Both the position numbers and the translations under genes were made by a program. DNA of 64,000 nt from Flavobacteriales bacterium (lineage in GTDB: Bacteria; Bacteroidota; Bacteroidia; UBA10329), in assembly GCA_021739695.1 (NCBI GenBank), contig JAIPBM010000005.1, positions 1 through 64,000 on the forward strand, read 5' to 3'. The stretch's first letter is position 1, and each line of letters begins with the position of its first letter. The notes beneath the pieces are model-generated. The model was given only the letters and a program-made list of their open reading frames with translations, had not been told where the DNA came from and made no database searches. Positions 8,590 through 17,192 of the stretch are shown here, in pieces.

Positions 8590-9081
8590 TCAGTAAACTT
8601 TTTCCCCGTTCTTCAAAAAACGACTCCAATCCTTATTGTAGGTGTGCACCTTTTCGGTTGTATCGTTTTTGGTATCGAGTACCACGCCATTGTGATTCTT
8701 CCAATTGAAAATGCCGCCATATAAGTTGAAAACGTGGGTGTATCCTGCTTTTTGCAGCTTTTCTCCTATCCGCTCGCTTCGGTAACCAACAGAGCAATAC
8801 ACGATAATGGTATCCTGCTTCGGAATTGATTTTACCGAAGCCAAATCAAAATCGTCATAACCAACCAGTTTCGCCTTCGGCAGATGGCTCACTTCAAACT
8901 CCTTGGGTTCTCGTGTATCCAAAATTTTTGCATTGGCCGATTTTTGAGCGTCTTCCATCGAAATAACTGGAACTGTGCGCTTATACAGCGTTTTCAACTC
9001 TTCATCCAACGAATCGTTTTTTTGACCGCAGGAAGTCAACGGTACCAGCATCAACAAGAAAACAATCCATCTATTCTCCAT
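8590..9081 (-). CDS. Rhodanese-like lipoprotein
   Basis: 163 residues. The lipoprotein signal ends VPLTSC (C18). The rhodanese domain spans about 35-135, with DTREPKEF (55-62) and the active-site loop CSVGYRS beginning at C96; the cysteine is present, so sulfur-transfer or persulfide chemistry is possible. The domain ends with LYGGIFNWKN, typical for single-domain rhodaneses. The protein should sit in the periplasm attached to a membrane. The start overlaps the end of the DUF547 gene by 11 bp, so the two are co-transcribed. Substrate unknown. Confidence 0.87.
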   Translation of the reverse strand: MENRWIVFLLMLVPLTSCGQKNDSLDEELKTLYKRTVPVISMEDAQKSANAKILDTREPKEFEVSHLPKAKLVGYDDFDLASVKSIPKQDTIIVYCSVGYRSERIGEKLQKAGYTHVFNLYGGIFNWKNHNGVVLDTKNDTTEKVHTYNKDWSRFLKNGEKVY

Positions 9082-9802
9082 TCAAATTCCAATCATATGG
9101 TAAGTACTTGACCTTGGCCGAAGAGACAAAATCCTGTTGAGAAAACGGTCTGATGAACTCTTGAACCGTTCCGTTATTGGTAAAATCTCCGCTGAACCAT
9201 TTGAAGATGGAGGAAATTCGAATCTCTTCCATTTCAATTTCATTCTTAGTGCTGTCGTTGATAAAATCAACAGCTTGCGCTTGCAACTGTTGCTCCAGTT
9301 TTTCTGCCGTAAAGGCTTCATTCCTCAATTTAGGACAGGACATTGAAGCGCAGACAATGGAAAAATGGATACGTGGTTCTTCAAATTCCTTTCTGAGAAT
9401 GGAATGCTCAATTTCGTTTAGGCTCATTCTCATTCCGCCAATTTCGAAGAATTTGATGTCCCAAACAGAGTTGACAAATGGAATACCCTTTTTAATGTCT
9501 TTGATACTAGAAACAGGAAAAAGATTGATGATCAGCTTGACGGTAAAAGCATTGTAAGCATTGATCCAAAAGGCGAGTTTATCCGCTCGTGTCCATTCAT
9601 CCGTAGGTGGAGTTGCTGAAAGCACATTCAGGTAATCGTTCAGTTTAAGACTGTCTTCCAAAAAGCCTTTGTAAGAAACAAAGCCTTTAGCATCTACATG
9701 CTTTTGCAATAAATCAGTCCAAGGCTGATGCACAACGCTAAATTGCTGTGCCCAACTTGGTAGCGTTGCGAGAAAGAAAAAAAGTAAACCTAGATGCTTC
9801 AT
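9071..9802 (-). CDS. DUF547 domain secreted protein
   Basis: 243 residues with a signal peptide ending PSWAQ. The DUF547 core is recognised by DKLAFWINAYNAFTVKLI (about 93-110), the segment SVWDIKFFEIGG, and LNEIEHSILRKEFEEPRIHF, followed by a cysteine pair in CASMSCPKLR. DUF547 proteins have an unknown biochemical role; the domain is usual in marine and soil bacteria and resembles transglutaminase-like folds in having a conserved Cys and His. It lies upstream of the rhodanese gene and downstream of yebC on the same strand. A perfect hairpin sits just before the start codon. Confidence 0.8.
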   Translation of the reverse strand: MKHLGLLFFFLATLPSWAQQFSVVHQPWTDLLQKHVDAKGFVSYKGFLEDSLKLNDYLNVLSATPPTDEWTRADKLAFWINAYNAFTVKLIINLFPVSSIKDIKKGIPFVNSVWDIKFFEIGGMRMSLNEIEHSILRKEFEEPRIHFSIVCASMSCPKLRNEAFTAEKLEQQLQAQAVDFINDSTKNEIEMEEIRISSIFKWFSGDFTNNGTVQEFIRPFSQQDFVSSAKVKYLPYDWNLNGE

Positions 9803-9803
9803 A

Positions 9804-9865
9804 CGAAGTTCAACTTCGCAACGAAGCTACTTGTTCAAAATAAGTGCAACGTGACGCTGGTCACG
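9804..9865 (-). other. Two hairpins between yebC and the DUF547 gene
   Basis: CGAAGTT-C-AACTTCG at 9804-9818 ends two bases before the DUF547 start codon. CGTGAC-GCTG-GTCACG at 9850-9865 overlaps the yebC stop codon. Neither is followed by a clear T run on the minus strand, so they are weak candidates for terminators; the first could affect translation of the DUF547 gene. Confidence 0.4.
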
Positions 9866-10571
9866 CAATGTTTGTATACACCGCCTGCACGTCATCGTCA
9901 TCTTCTAGCCTATCAATAAGCTTTTCAATGTCAACCATCTGTTCGTCAGAAAACTCAACTGGCATGGTTGGAAAGCGCTCTAAACTTGCTTTTACCACTT
10001 CAATTCCCAATTGTTCAATGGCAGTTGCCAACTTCCCGAAAGAAGTGAAATCACCATGCAGATATATGGTGTCTCCATCATCAACGACCTCTTCCAATCC
10101 AGCATCAATCAACTCGAGCTCCAATTCCTCAATGTCCATTCCATCGGTCTTGTTGATTTCGAAAACCGCTTTGCGGTTGAACATGAATTCCAACGAACCA
10201 GTTGGAACAAGAGAACAATCGAATTTATTGAAATGCATACGAACATTTGCCACAGAACGAGTCGTGTTGTCTGTGGCACATTCTACAAATATCAACACTC
10301 CAGAAGGACCTTTACCTTCATAATTGATCTCCGTGTAGTCGCTCGCATCCTTTGCTGTTGCACGCTTAATGGCTGCGTCAATGTTGTCCTTAGGCATGTT
10401 CTGACCTTTGGCATTGGCAATGGCTGTACGCAACGAAGCGTTCATCGCGGGATCACCTCCACCTGCTTTGGCCGCCATCGTTATGGCCTTGCCTAACTTT
10501 GGAAATATCCTCGACATCTTGCCCCAACGTTTTTCCTTGGCGGCTTTACGGTATTCAAATGCTCTTCCCAT
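9861..10571 (-). CDS. YebC/PmpR family protein
   Basis: 236 residues beginning [19 protein letters not shown], the family N-terminus, followed by [19 protein letters not shown] and the [21 protein letters not shown] core. YebC proteins are cytosolic; long described as DNA-binding regulators, many are now thought to act on translating ribosomes. The reading frame is open 138 bp further upstream, but a -7 promoter box at 10593-10600 and the family N-terminus fix the start at 10571. The C-terminus is acidic, with a DDDD run in [14 protein letters not shown]. Regulatory targets cannot be seen here. Confidence 0.92.
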   Translation of the reverse strand: MGRAFEYRKAAKEKRWGKMSRIFPKLGKAITMAAKAGGGDPAMNASLRTAIANAKGQNMPKDNIDAAIKRATAKDASDYTEINYEGKGPSGVLIFVECATDNTTRSVANVRMHFNKFDCSLVPTGSLEFMFNRKAVFEINKTDGMDIEELELELIDAGLEEVVDDGDTIYLHGDFTSFGKLATAIEQLGIEVVKASLERFPTMPVEFSDEQMVDIEKLIDRLEDDDDVQAVYTNIA

Positions 10572-10592
10572 TTCGGATTTTAGTCTATGCGG

Positions 10593-10600
10593 CAAATGTA
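10593..10600 (-). promoter_or_regulatory. -7 box of the yebC promoter
   Basis: CAAATGTA on the plus strand is TACATTTG on the minus strand, a perfect match to TAnnTTTG, 22 bp upstream of the chosen start. No good -33 element is visible at the usual spacing. It supports the shorter yebC start. Confidence 0.5.
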
Positions 10601-10794
10601 TCGTTGTCAAATTAATTCTCGCATTTCTGACATTCAAAAAATTGCCTTCGATGTGATGTTGAGTTTCAGACGTATGTCGAAAACTTAAACAGTTATTAAC
10701 TTTTGTCATTCACTTATCCATTAAAAACAATTTTCCAAGATTTAAAAATCTAGTTTCGACCTACGTTTTTCACGTACTAATCAAATTACAACCA

Positions 10795-13700
10795 ATGAAA
10801 AATAATCTCCTCTATTCAGCATTGTTTACTTGCCTGTTTGCATTTTCGGCATTTGCAGGCGATGTTAAGATCTTCAGTCATGGACCGGAAGGCAAGAACG
10901 AATTTGTCCAAGCCACTGATCGGATTCTTATTCGATTCAACGAAGGCATTTCGTTTGCAGATAAAGCAAAGATTCTATCTCAAGAAAAAGCTATAAATAC
11001 GCTTTCTAAAGAGGATGTTCTTCCTGCGCCTGATGTGACGATGGCAAACGTTTCCGGTCTTAATTCAGATGAGCTGGAAGCGTTGCTTTCAAGGCTGAAC
11101 AAAAACCCATTGGTTGTATACGCCAATGCGTTTCTTATTTATTCTGACGGAACATATCAAGGAATTCAAGATAGAGTGATCATTCGGCTAAAGAGCGACA
11201 AAGACTTCGTTAAGATGAACAGCTTCGCGAAGGAATTGAACCTGAATATTCTCGAACGGAACGAATTCGACCCGTTGATGTATGTTCTTCAAACCACCAA
11301 GCAATCGAAAGGAAATGCTGTGATGGTGGCCAATCGACTCCACGAAAGCAATGTTTTTGAATACGCTGAACCTGATTTTCTGCTTCTTCTAAAAAGACAT
11401 AATACAAATGATGGATTGCTTGGGTATCAGTGGAGTTTGAACAACACAGGATCTTCAATTCAGTACAATGGAACTCCAGGTGCCGATATGAATGTGTTCG
11501 ATGCGTGGGGAGTAACGCATGGTTCATCTAGCATTAAAGTGGCTATTGTAGACGAAGGAGTTGACCTGAATCATCCTGATCTGCAAGCGAATCTCTTGAG
11601 CGGATATGACGCTACAGGTCAAGGAAGTGGTGGTGGACCATCAGGCGATGATGCTCATGGAACGGCATGCGCTGGTATTGTAGCAGGTGTTGGAAACAAT
11701 AGCATTGGTGTTGCTGGTGTTGCTTATGGTTGCAAGATCATTCCTGTACGAATTGCCTATGGACAAGGAACAAGTTGGGTGACTTCAAACACTTGGATCG
11801 GAAATGCTATCAATTGGGCTTGGCAAACTGGAGGCGCAGATATTCTTAGCAACTCCTGGGGAGGCGGTTCTTCTTCAGCTACTATCAATAATGCGATTAC
11901 AGGTGCTGTGACAAACGGCCGTGGTGGTTTGGGCGCTCCTGTTCTGTTTGCTGCAGGAAACGACAATGGAGCCAACAGCTATCCTGCTACTCAAACCAAC
12001 GTGATTTCGGTGATTGCTATGAGCATGTGCTATGAGCGCAAAAGCCCAACATCATGCGATGGGGAAAATTTCTGGGGTTCTAATTATGGTACTGGCGCGG
12101 ACGTTTGTGCTCCAGGTGTAAAGATCACTACCTGCGATATTTCTGGTTCGGCCGGATATGTAGCAGGAGATTACACAGGAACTTTCAATGGAACCTCGTC
12201 TGCTACTCCAAATACTTCGGGCGTAATGGCGCTGATCCTTTCAGCCAATCCGAATTTGACAGCAACTCAAGCCCGTTATGCGCTTGAAAGCAGCTGCCGT
12301 AAGGTTGGTTCTTACACCTACAATTCAGGTGTTTCCGGTCAACCGAACGGAACTTGGAGCAATGACCTTGGCTACGGATTGGTTGATGCTTACTCAGCTG
12401 TACTCTCAGTTTCTCCACAAGTTTCTGATGATGCTGGAATTTCCAGTATTTCATCTCCTTCTGGAACAATTTGCGCTACTTCTGCAACACCTTCTGTTAC
12501 GTTGAACAACTTCGGTTCTAATACCTTGAACTCGGTAACCATTAGCTATCAGGTTGATGCTGGATCAATTGGAACGTACAACTGGAGCGGCTCGCTATCA
12601 AGTGCTTCTTCCACCACGGTCAACCTGCCTTCGGTTACTTTCTCTGGCGGTTCGCACACCTTCAATGTTTGGACTTCGAACCCGAACGGAAACAGCGACA
12701 ACGGACCATCTAATGACGATGCTTCTTCAAGCTTTTCTTCCGCCTCGAATGGCGTTACACTTTCCATCACCTTCGATAATTATCCAGAAGAAACAAGCTG
12801 GCAGATATTGAGTGGTTCTACAGTTGTTGCGGCTGGTGGCACATATGCAAGCCAAGCTGACGGATCAACTTTAGTGACCAACATCTGTTTACCAGATGGA
12901 TGTTTCGACTTCGTCATCAACGATGCTTACGGAGATGGTATGTGCTGCGCTTATGGCAGCGGTTCTTACACCTTGACAGCTGACGTTGGTGGTGCTGTTC
13001 TTGCTTCAGGAGGAACGTTCACTTCTTCTCAATCAACAAATTTCTGTCTACAGTCCGCCCCATCATTGGCGGCTTTGGTTGCTTCCAGCACGAACGTTTC
13101 GTGTAATGGCGGTAGCGATGGTTCTGCCACCGCAAGTGCGTCTGGCGGTGCAACTCCATACTCCTATTCCTGGAGCAATGGATTCATTGGCTCCACAACT
13201 TCAGGGCTTGCTGCCGGGACTTATATGGTAACGGTAACAGACGGAAATAACGATCAGGCAACAACCACCGTTACCATCTCGGAGCCTGCGGTTTTGACTT
13301 ATTTCTCAGATCAGACCAACGTGACCTGCAACGGTGCCAATAATGGTTCTGCCTACATTCTAGTGAATGGTGGAACTTTTCCATATACATATGACTGGAG
13401 TAACGGAGAGACACAGTTTGCTGCAGCCTTGCTATCCGCAGGAACCACAACAGTAACGGTAACGGACGCCAACGGATGTACAATTGGTAATTCATTCAAC
13501 ATAACAGAACCAGCCTTATTGACTGTATCTACCAGTACATCCAATGCTTCTTGCAACGGTGGTGCTGATGGAAGTGTCGGAGCTTCCGTTTCCGGTGGAA
13601 CATCCCCGTATTCTTATTTATGGAGCAATGGAGCAGCAGATGCTTCCGTTTCTGGATTATCGGCTGGAAATTACAGTGTCACGGTAACCGATGCCAACGG

Positions 13701-15669
13701 ATGCGCAGCATCTGGCTCAGCCTCAGTTGGCCAGCCTTCAGCCATTTCTTTGAGCATATCCAATTTTGATGCAAGTTGTGGTTCTGCAAATGACGGTTCA
13801 GTTGATCTGAGCGTTTCTGGTGGAAATGCACCGTATTCTTATTCTTGGAGCAATGGAGCAACTACTGAAGACCTTGGAACGGTTGCAGCAGGCAATTACA
13901 GTGTTGTTGTAACAGACGCAAGCGGATGTTCGGCCAATGCAAATGCAACGGTTGGAGAAAATTCTACGCTCTCAGCTTCTGCTTCAAGTTCATCTGTAAG
14001 CTGCAATGGTGGTTCGGATGGTTCAGCCACGGTTTCGGCTAACGGTGGAACAGCACCATACTCGTATGCTTGGAGCAATGGAGCTTCTACAAGTTCAGTT
14101 ACCGGATTGGTGGCCGGAACGTACAGTGTGACGGTCACGGACGCAGCCGGATGTACCGCAAATGCGAATGCAACGGTCGGACAACCAACTGCGCTTTCGG
14201 TGAACACATCTTCAACAGACGCTACATGCGAAACAGCAGATGGTTCTGCCACGGCAAGTGTTTCTGGCGGAACGGCTCCGTACTCCTATTCTTGGAGCAA
14301 TGGATCAACGTCAAGTTCAGCATCGGGCCTTGCCGTTGGTTCGTACTCGGTGACGGTAACGGATGCGAATGGCTGTGTATCCAATGCTTCAATTGATGTG
14401 ACCGAAGATTGCAGCGAGTGCATCTACTCTACCATCAACTCAAACACTTTTGAAGGCGGTTTGGGAATTTGGACAGATGGCGGTACAGATTGTGTCCGAA
14501 TTTCAGATGCGAATAATGCCAATAGCGGTTCGTATTCGGTTCGCTTGCGCGACAACACCTCCACTTCGGTCACCAGCACTGGCAACTTAGACCTTTCGGG
14601 ATATGATGAGGTAACAGTCAGTCTATCGTTCATCACCGCTGGTTTAAGCAACGGAGAAGATTTCTGGCTACAACTTTCATCAAACGGAGGTACTACTTAC
14701 ACAACGGTAAAGGCCTGGGTGATGAACACCGATTTCATTAACGGTCAGCGGCAGAATGTCCAAGTTGTGCTCGCTGGGCCATTTGCAACCAACTCCAGAT
14801 TGAGATTCCGAGCCGATGCATCCACTGATGCCGATCTGGTTTACATTGACGATGTTGTGATCTCTGGTTGCAAGCCTCCGTTGAACTGTAGCTATCAGGG
14901 CGTTGACAGTAACGGTTTCGATAGCAGTTTAGGCATTTGGGCAGATGGAGGAACGGATTGTGCCCGTATATCCAACGCAAGTTTTGCGAACAGTGGAACT
15001 TACTCTGTTCGGTTGCGTGACAATACCTCCACATCCTTAATGAGCACCGGCAACCTTGATCTTAGCAATTATTTGGAGCTGACCGTAAGCCTGTCATTCG
15101 TAACTGGCGGCTTCAGCAATGGTGAAGACTTCTGGTTGCAGCTTTCGAACGATGGAGGTGTTACTTACACTACCGTGAAAGCTTGGGTGATGAACACCGA
15201 TTTCACCAATGGTGTTCGAAACAATCCGGTGGTGGTCATTCCAGGCCCGTTCGCTTCCAATTCACGCCTCCGATTCCGTTGCGATGCATCGACCGATGCT
15301 GATGTGGTTTACATTGACGATGTGGTCATAAGCGGATGTCAGGGTGCTTCTGCTCGATTGGCTGATCCAGAAGCAGAGCAAGAGCTGCCGGTATCAAACA
15401 GCGTTTCGGAAAATATTTCGGCCGTTTCCATTTATCCTAATCCTACTAGCGATGAATTGAACGTTCAGTATGAATTGGGTCAAAGTGCTGATATTGAATT
15501 ACGAGTAATGGACATGACGGGCAAGATGGTTCGTCTGATTTCACTTAGCAACTCAGAAGGAATCAATAAGACATTCATCTCCACCTCAGACCTTCCATCT
15601 GGTATTTATTTCATGACGCTTATCGCGAATGAACAGATCGTAACAAAACGATTTGTGGTTCAACGATAA
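10795..15669 (+). CDS. Secreted S8 subtilisin-like protease with SprB repeats and T9SS sorting domain
   Basis: 1624-residue multidomain cell-surface or secreted protease. Signal peptide 1-21. A prodomain-like region (about 35-195) contains a repeated strand pattern. The peptidase S8 domain (about 205-525) has the full catalytic set: D253 (VDEG), H288 (DAHGT), oxyanion N389 (AAGND) and S468 (GTSSATP). Then come a CARDB-like domain (545-655), a cysteine-containing beta domain (660-760), six SprB repeats of about 74 residues (13093-14410), two tandem copies of a module of about 155 residues (14415-14872 and 14884-15340), and a C-terminal type A sorting domain with VSIYPNPTSDELNV. It is exported by the Sec system and then by the type IX system, with the last 80 residues cleaved on anchoring. 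A strong terminator follows. Confidence 0.93.
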   Translation: MKNNLLYSALFTCLFAFSAFAGDVKIFSHGPEGKNEFVQATDRILIRFNEGISFADKAKILSQEKAINTLSKEDVLPAPDVTMANVSGLNSDELEALLSRLNKNPLVVYANAFLIYSDGTYQGIQDRVIIRLKSDKDFVKMNSFAKELNLNILERNEFDPLMYVLQTTKQSKGNAVMVANRLHESNVFEYAEPDFLLLLKRHNTNDGLLGYQWSLNNTGSSIQYNGTPGADMNVFDAWGVTHGSSSIKVAIVDEGVDLNHPDLQANLLSGYDATGQGSGGGPSGDDAHGTACAGIVAGVGNNSIGVAGVAYGCKIIPVRIAYGQGTSWVTSNTWIGNAINWAWQTGGADILSNSWGGGSSSATINNAITGAVTNGRGGLGAPVLFAAGNDNGANSYPATQTNVISVIAMSMCYERKSPTSCDGENFWGSNYGTGADVCAPGVKITTCDISGSAGYVAGDYTGTFNGTSSATPNTSGVMALILSANPNLTATQARYALESSCRKVGSYTYNSGVSGQPNGTWSNDLGYGLVDAYSAVLSVSPQVSDDAGISSISSPSGTICATSATPSVTLNNFGSNTLNSVTISYQVDAGSIGTYNWSGSLSSASSTTVNLPSVTFSGGSHTFNVWTSNPNGNSDNGPSNDDASSSFSSASNGVTLSITFDNYPEETSWQILSGSTVVAAGGTYASQADGSTLVTNICLPDGCFDFVINDAYGDGMCCAYGSGSYTLTADVGGAVLASGGTFTSSQSTNFCLQSAPSLAALVASSTNVSCNGGSDGSATASASGGATPYSYSWSNGFIGSTTSGLAAGTYMVTVTDGNNDQATTTVTISEPAVLTYFSDQTNVTCNGANNGSAYILVNGGTFPYTYDWSNGETQFAAALLSAGTTTVTVTDANGCTIGNSFNITEPALLTVSTSTSNASCNGGADGSVGASVSGGTSPYSYLWSNGAADASVSGLSAGNYSVTVTDANGCAASGSASVGQPSAISLSISNFDASCGSANDGSVDLSVSGGNAPYSYSWSNGATTEDLGTVAAGNYSVVVTDASGCSANANATVGENSTLSASASSSSVSCNGGSDGSATVSANGGTAPYSYAWSNGASTSSVTGLVAGTYSVTVTDAAGCTANANATVGQPTALSVNTSSTDATCETADGSATASVSGGTAPYSYSWSNGSTSSSASGLAVGSYSVTVTDANGCVSNASIDVTEDCSECIYSTINSNTFEGGLGIWTDGGTDCVRISDANNANSGSYSVRLRDNTSTSVTSTGNLDLSGYDEVTVSLSFITAGLSNGEDFWLQLSSNGGTTYTTVKAWVMNTDFINGQRQNVQVVLAGPFATNSRLRFRADASTDADLVYIDDVVISGCKPPLNCSYQGVDSNGFDSSLGIWADGGTDCARISNASFANSGTYSVRLRDNTSTSLMSTGNLDLSNYLELTVSLSFVTGGFSNGEDFWLQLSNDGGVTYTTVKAWVMNTDFTNGVRNNPVVVIPGPFASNSRLRFRCDASTDADVVYIDDVVISGCQGASARLADPEAEQELPVSNSVSENISAVSIYPNPTSDELNVQYELGQSADIELRVMDMTGKMVRLISLSNSEGINKTFISTSDLPSGIYFMTLIANEQIVTKRFVVQR
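13093..14410 (+). repeat. Six tandem SprB repeats within the subtilisin gene
   Basis: Units begin near 13093, 13315, 13539, 13765, 13990 and 14212, a period of 222-225 bp (about 74 residues). Each reads roughly S-x-V-S-C-N-G-G-x-D-G-S, then G-G-T-x-P-Y-S-Y-x-W-S-N-G, then G-x-Y-x-V-T-V-T-D-x-x-G-C. The repeat is named after the Flavobacterium gliding adhesin SprB and forms stalk-like beta modules. Confidence 0.9.
14415..15340 (+). repeat. Tandem duplication of a module of about 155 residues
   Basis: The second half repeats the first with a period of about 465 bp. Shared signposts are GIWxDGGTDC, SVRLRDNTSTS, NGEDFWLQLS, VKAWVMNTDF, SRLRFR-DASTDAD and VYIDDVVISGC. The jelly-roll style of these phrases suggests a beta-sandwich binding module, possibly for carbohydrate, but I recognise no named family. 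Confidence 0.85.
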
Positions 15670-15684
15670 CGACCAATGAACTTA

Positions 15685-15720
15685 AAAAAAGCCTGCCAGA
15701 GCAATCTGGCAGGCTTTTTT
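15685..15720. terminator. Bidirectional intrinsic terminator after the subtilisin gene
   Basis: Perfect 11-bp stem AGCCTGCCAGA (15690-15700) and TCTGGCAGGCT (15705-15715) with a GCAA tetraloop, A run on the left and T run on the right. It begins 16 bp after the stop codon of the subtilisin gene. Confidence 0.92.
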
Positions 15721-15765
15721 GTTCTTTAGCGTTCCATAAATTAGCAGCACCTAATAATTGAACCA

Positions 15766-16017
15766 ATGAGCGAATTACAAGAAGCTGCCGAGCGCCTTAA
15801 AACTCTTACAACCCGACCTTCAAACGATGAACTTCTGAACCTGTATGGTCTTTACAAACAAGCAACCGAAGGCGACAACAAAACCTCAAAGCCCGGCATG
15901 TTCGATATGAAAGGCCAGTTTAAATGGAAAGCTTGGACCGACAAAAGCGGTATGAGCCAAGAAGTTGCAGCGGACGAATATGTAACGTTGGTCAATCGAT
16001 TGCTAGAATCGAACTAG
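15766..16017 (+). CDS. Acyl-CoA-binding protein
   Basis: 83-residue cytosolic four-helix protein of the ACBP family. It begins with a helix containing AAERLKTLTTRPSNDELLNLY, then YGLYKQATEGD, KPGMFDMKGQFKWKAW and a final helix ending YVTLVNRLLE; the tyrosine and lysine residues that bind acyl-CoA are in place. It holds long-chain acyl-CoA and delivers it to lipid enzymes. Next door, on the opposite strand, is alkB, and a beta-oxidation run starts 3.6 kb on, so it probably buffers acyl-CoA made from alkanes or fatty acids. Its stop is only 2 bp from the alkB stop. Confidence 0.92.
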   Translation: MSELQEAAERLKTLTTRPSNDELLNLYGLYKQATEGDNKTSKPGMFDMKGQFKWKAWTDKSGMSQEVAADEYVTLVNRLLESN

Positions 16018-16019
16018 TC

Positions 16020-17105
16020 TTAAGCCGCTTGCGCAGCAGGAATCCTCAGGTCGTCTGGGTATTTTTCCTGTAATGCTTCAACACGAGGGTTCATAACTGC
16101 AAACCACAGCGGTGGAATAAGCGCCAACACGATCATGCCTGGGTAACCCGTTGGCATTTGTGGGGCATCATCAAAATGACGCAGAATCTGATACTTTCTG
16201 CTCGCTTTGTAGTGGTGGTCGCTATGGCGAGTCAACTCAAACAAAAGCAATCTTCCCATTGGGTGATTGCTATTCCAGCTATGTATTGGAAGCACTTTCT
16301 TAAAGCCTTTATCCGATTTATGGCGTGCTAATCCGTAATGCTCTACGTAGTTTACTACTTCCAGTAAAGAGAAGCCGATAACAGATGCAATGAATGATAG
16401 AACCATTGTTTGAATGCCGAAAACCGCTGCTACAGCTACAAGCAGTCCGATCTGGCAGAACGCAAAGAATATCATCTCATTACTCCAATGATACCAAGGA
16501 AGACCTTTGGATTTCAATCGTTCCAATTCGAGTTTCCAAGCGGAGGCATAACCAAGAAAAACCGATCGGAACCAAAAGGTGTAGAAAACCTCTCCATAAC
16601 GCGAAGTTGCCGGATCTTCTTCGGTACTTACGTTCTTGTGATGTCCTCTGTTGTGCTCAATAAAAAAGTGCATGTACTGAGCTGTAAGAAGTAAGGCTTT
16701 TGCCATCCATTGTTCTGATTTCTTTTTTCGGTGTCCGAGTTCATGCGCCACATTAATTCCGAAAGCGGCACAACCAATTCCCATCGTAAACGTGAGTCCT
16801 GCAATTTCGTACAACTCCAAACCAGGCTGACTGACGGAGTACATGAAAAAAGCGAACAATCCCCATTGCGCTGGAACGATCGCATAAACAAGATAATCAT
16901 ATACACGGTCATTCTTTTCTACTTCCTCTTCAGCTTCAGAAAGATTCACCGTGGAACCTTTGCTCAACAGTTCAATCACCGGAATCATCACGTAGACAAA
17001 AACGGGCAGAAACCATGACCACAGCCCTTTTTCATGCAGTGCATAAAATCCAACGATCGGAATAAGAAAAATGAACAAATACTTGAGTGCTCTGAATTTT
17101 TTCAT
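16020..17105 (-). CDS. alkB: Alkane 1-monooxygenase (AlkB-like)
   Basis: 361-residue integral membrane non-haem di-iron enzyme. The histidine boxes are HELGHRK (121-127), EHNRGHH (150-156) and LTRHSDHH (291-298), and the AlkB signature NYVEHYGL is at 252-259. Six hydrophobic segments are visible. It adds one oxygen atom of O2 to the terminal methyl of an n-alkane, using electrons from rubredoxin and rubredoxin reductase, neither of which is in the window. Xylene-type and fatty-acid hydroxylases share the first three boxes, but NYxEHYG is the AlkB mark. It is divergent from a TetR gene, with a palindrome between them. Confidence 0.9.
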   Translation of the reverse strand: MKKFRALKYLFIFLIPIVGFYALHEKGLWSWFLPVFVYVMIPVIELLSKGSTVNLSEAEEEVEKNDRVYDYLVYAIVPAQWGLFAFFMYSVSQPGLELYEIAGLTFTMGIGCAAFGINVAHELGHRKKKSEQWMAKALLLTAQYMHFFIEHNRGHHKNVSTEEDPATSRYGEVFYTFWFRSVFLGYASAWKLELERLKSKGLPWYHWSNEMIFFAFCQIGLLVAVAAVFGIQTMVLSFIASVIGFSLLEVVNYVEHYGLARHKSDKGFKKVLPIHSWNSNHPMGRLLLFELTRHSDHHYKASRKYQILRHFDDAPQMPTGYPGMIVLALIPPLWFAVMNPRVEALQEKYPDDLRIPAAQAA

Positions 17106-17155
17106 GGCAGAATGGTTTTTTGAACAGTACTAAAGTAATGACTTTTTTGAACGAT

Positions 17156-17182
17156 GTAAACTATTATATCATTTTAGTTTAC
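17156..17182. promoter_or_regulatory. Likely TetR operator between alkB and its regulator
   Basis: A perfect inverted repeat, GTAAACTA (17156-17163) and TAGTTTAC (17175-17182), with an 11-bp AT-rich spacer. It lies 51 bp upstream of the alkB start and 11 bp upstream of the TetR start, placed to control both genes at once. The binding protein is inferred from position. Confidence 0.65.
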
Positions 17183-17192
17183 TTTTGAATGA

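Noticed and set aside
13896-14252. Frame antisense to the SprB repeats, with repeat-like content
   Set aside because: Repetition mirrors the SprB repeats on the other strand.
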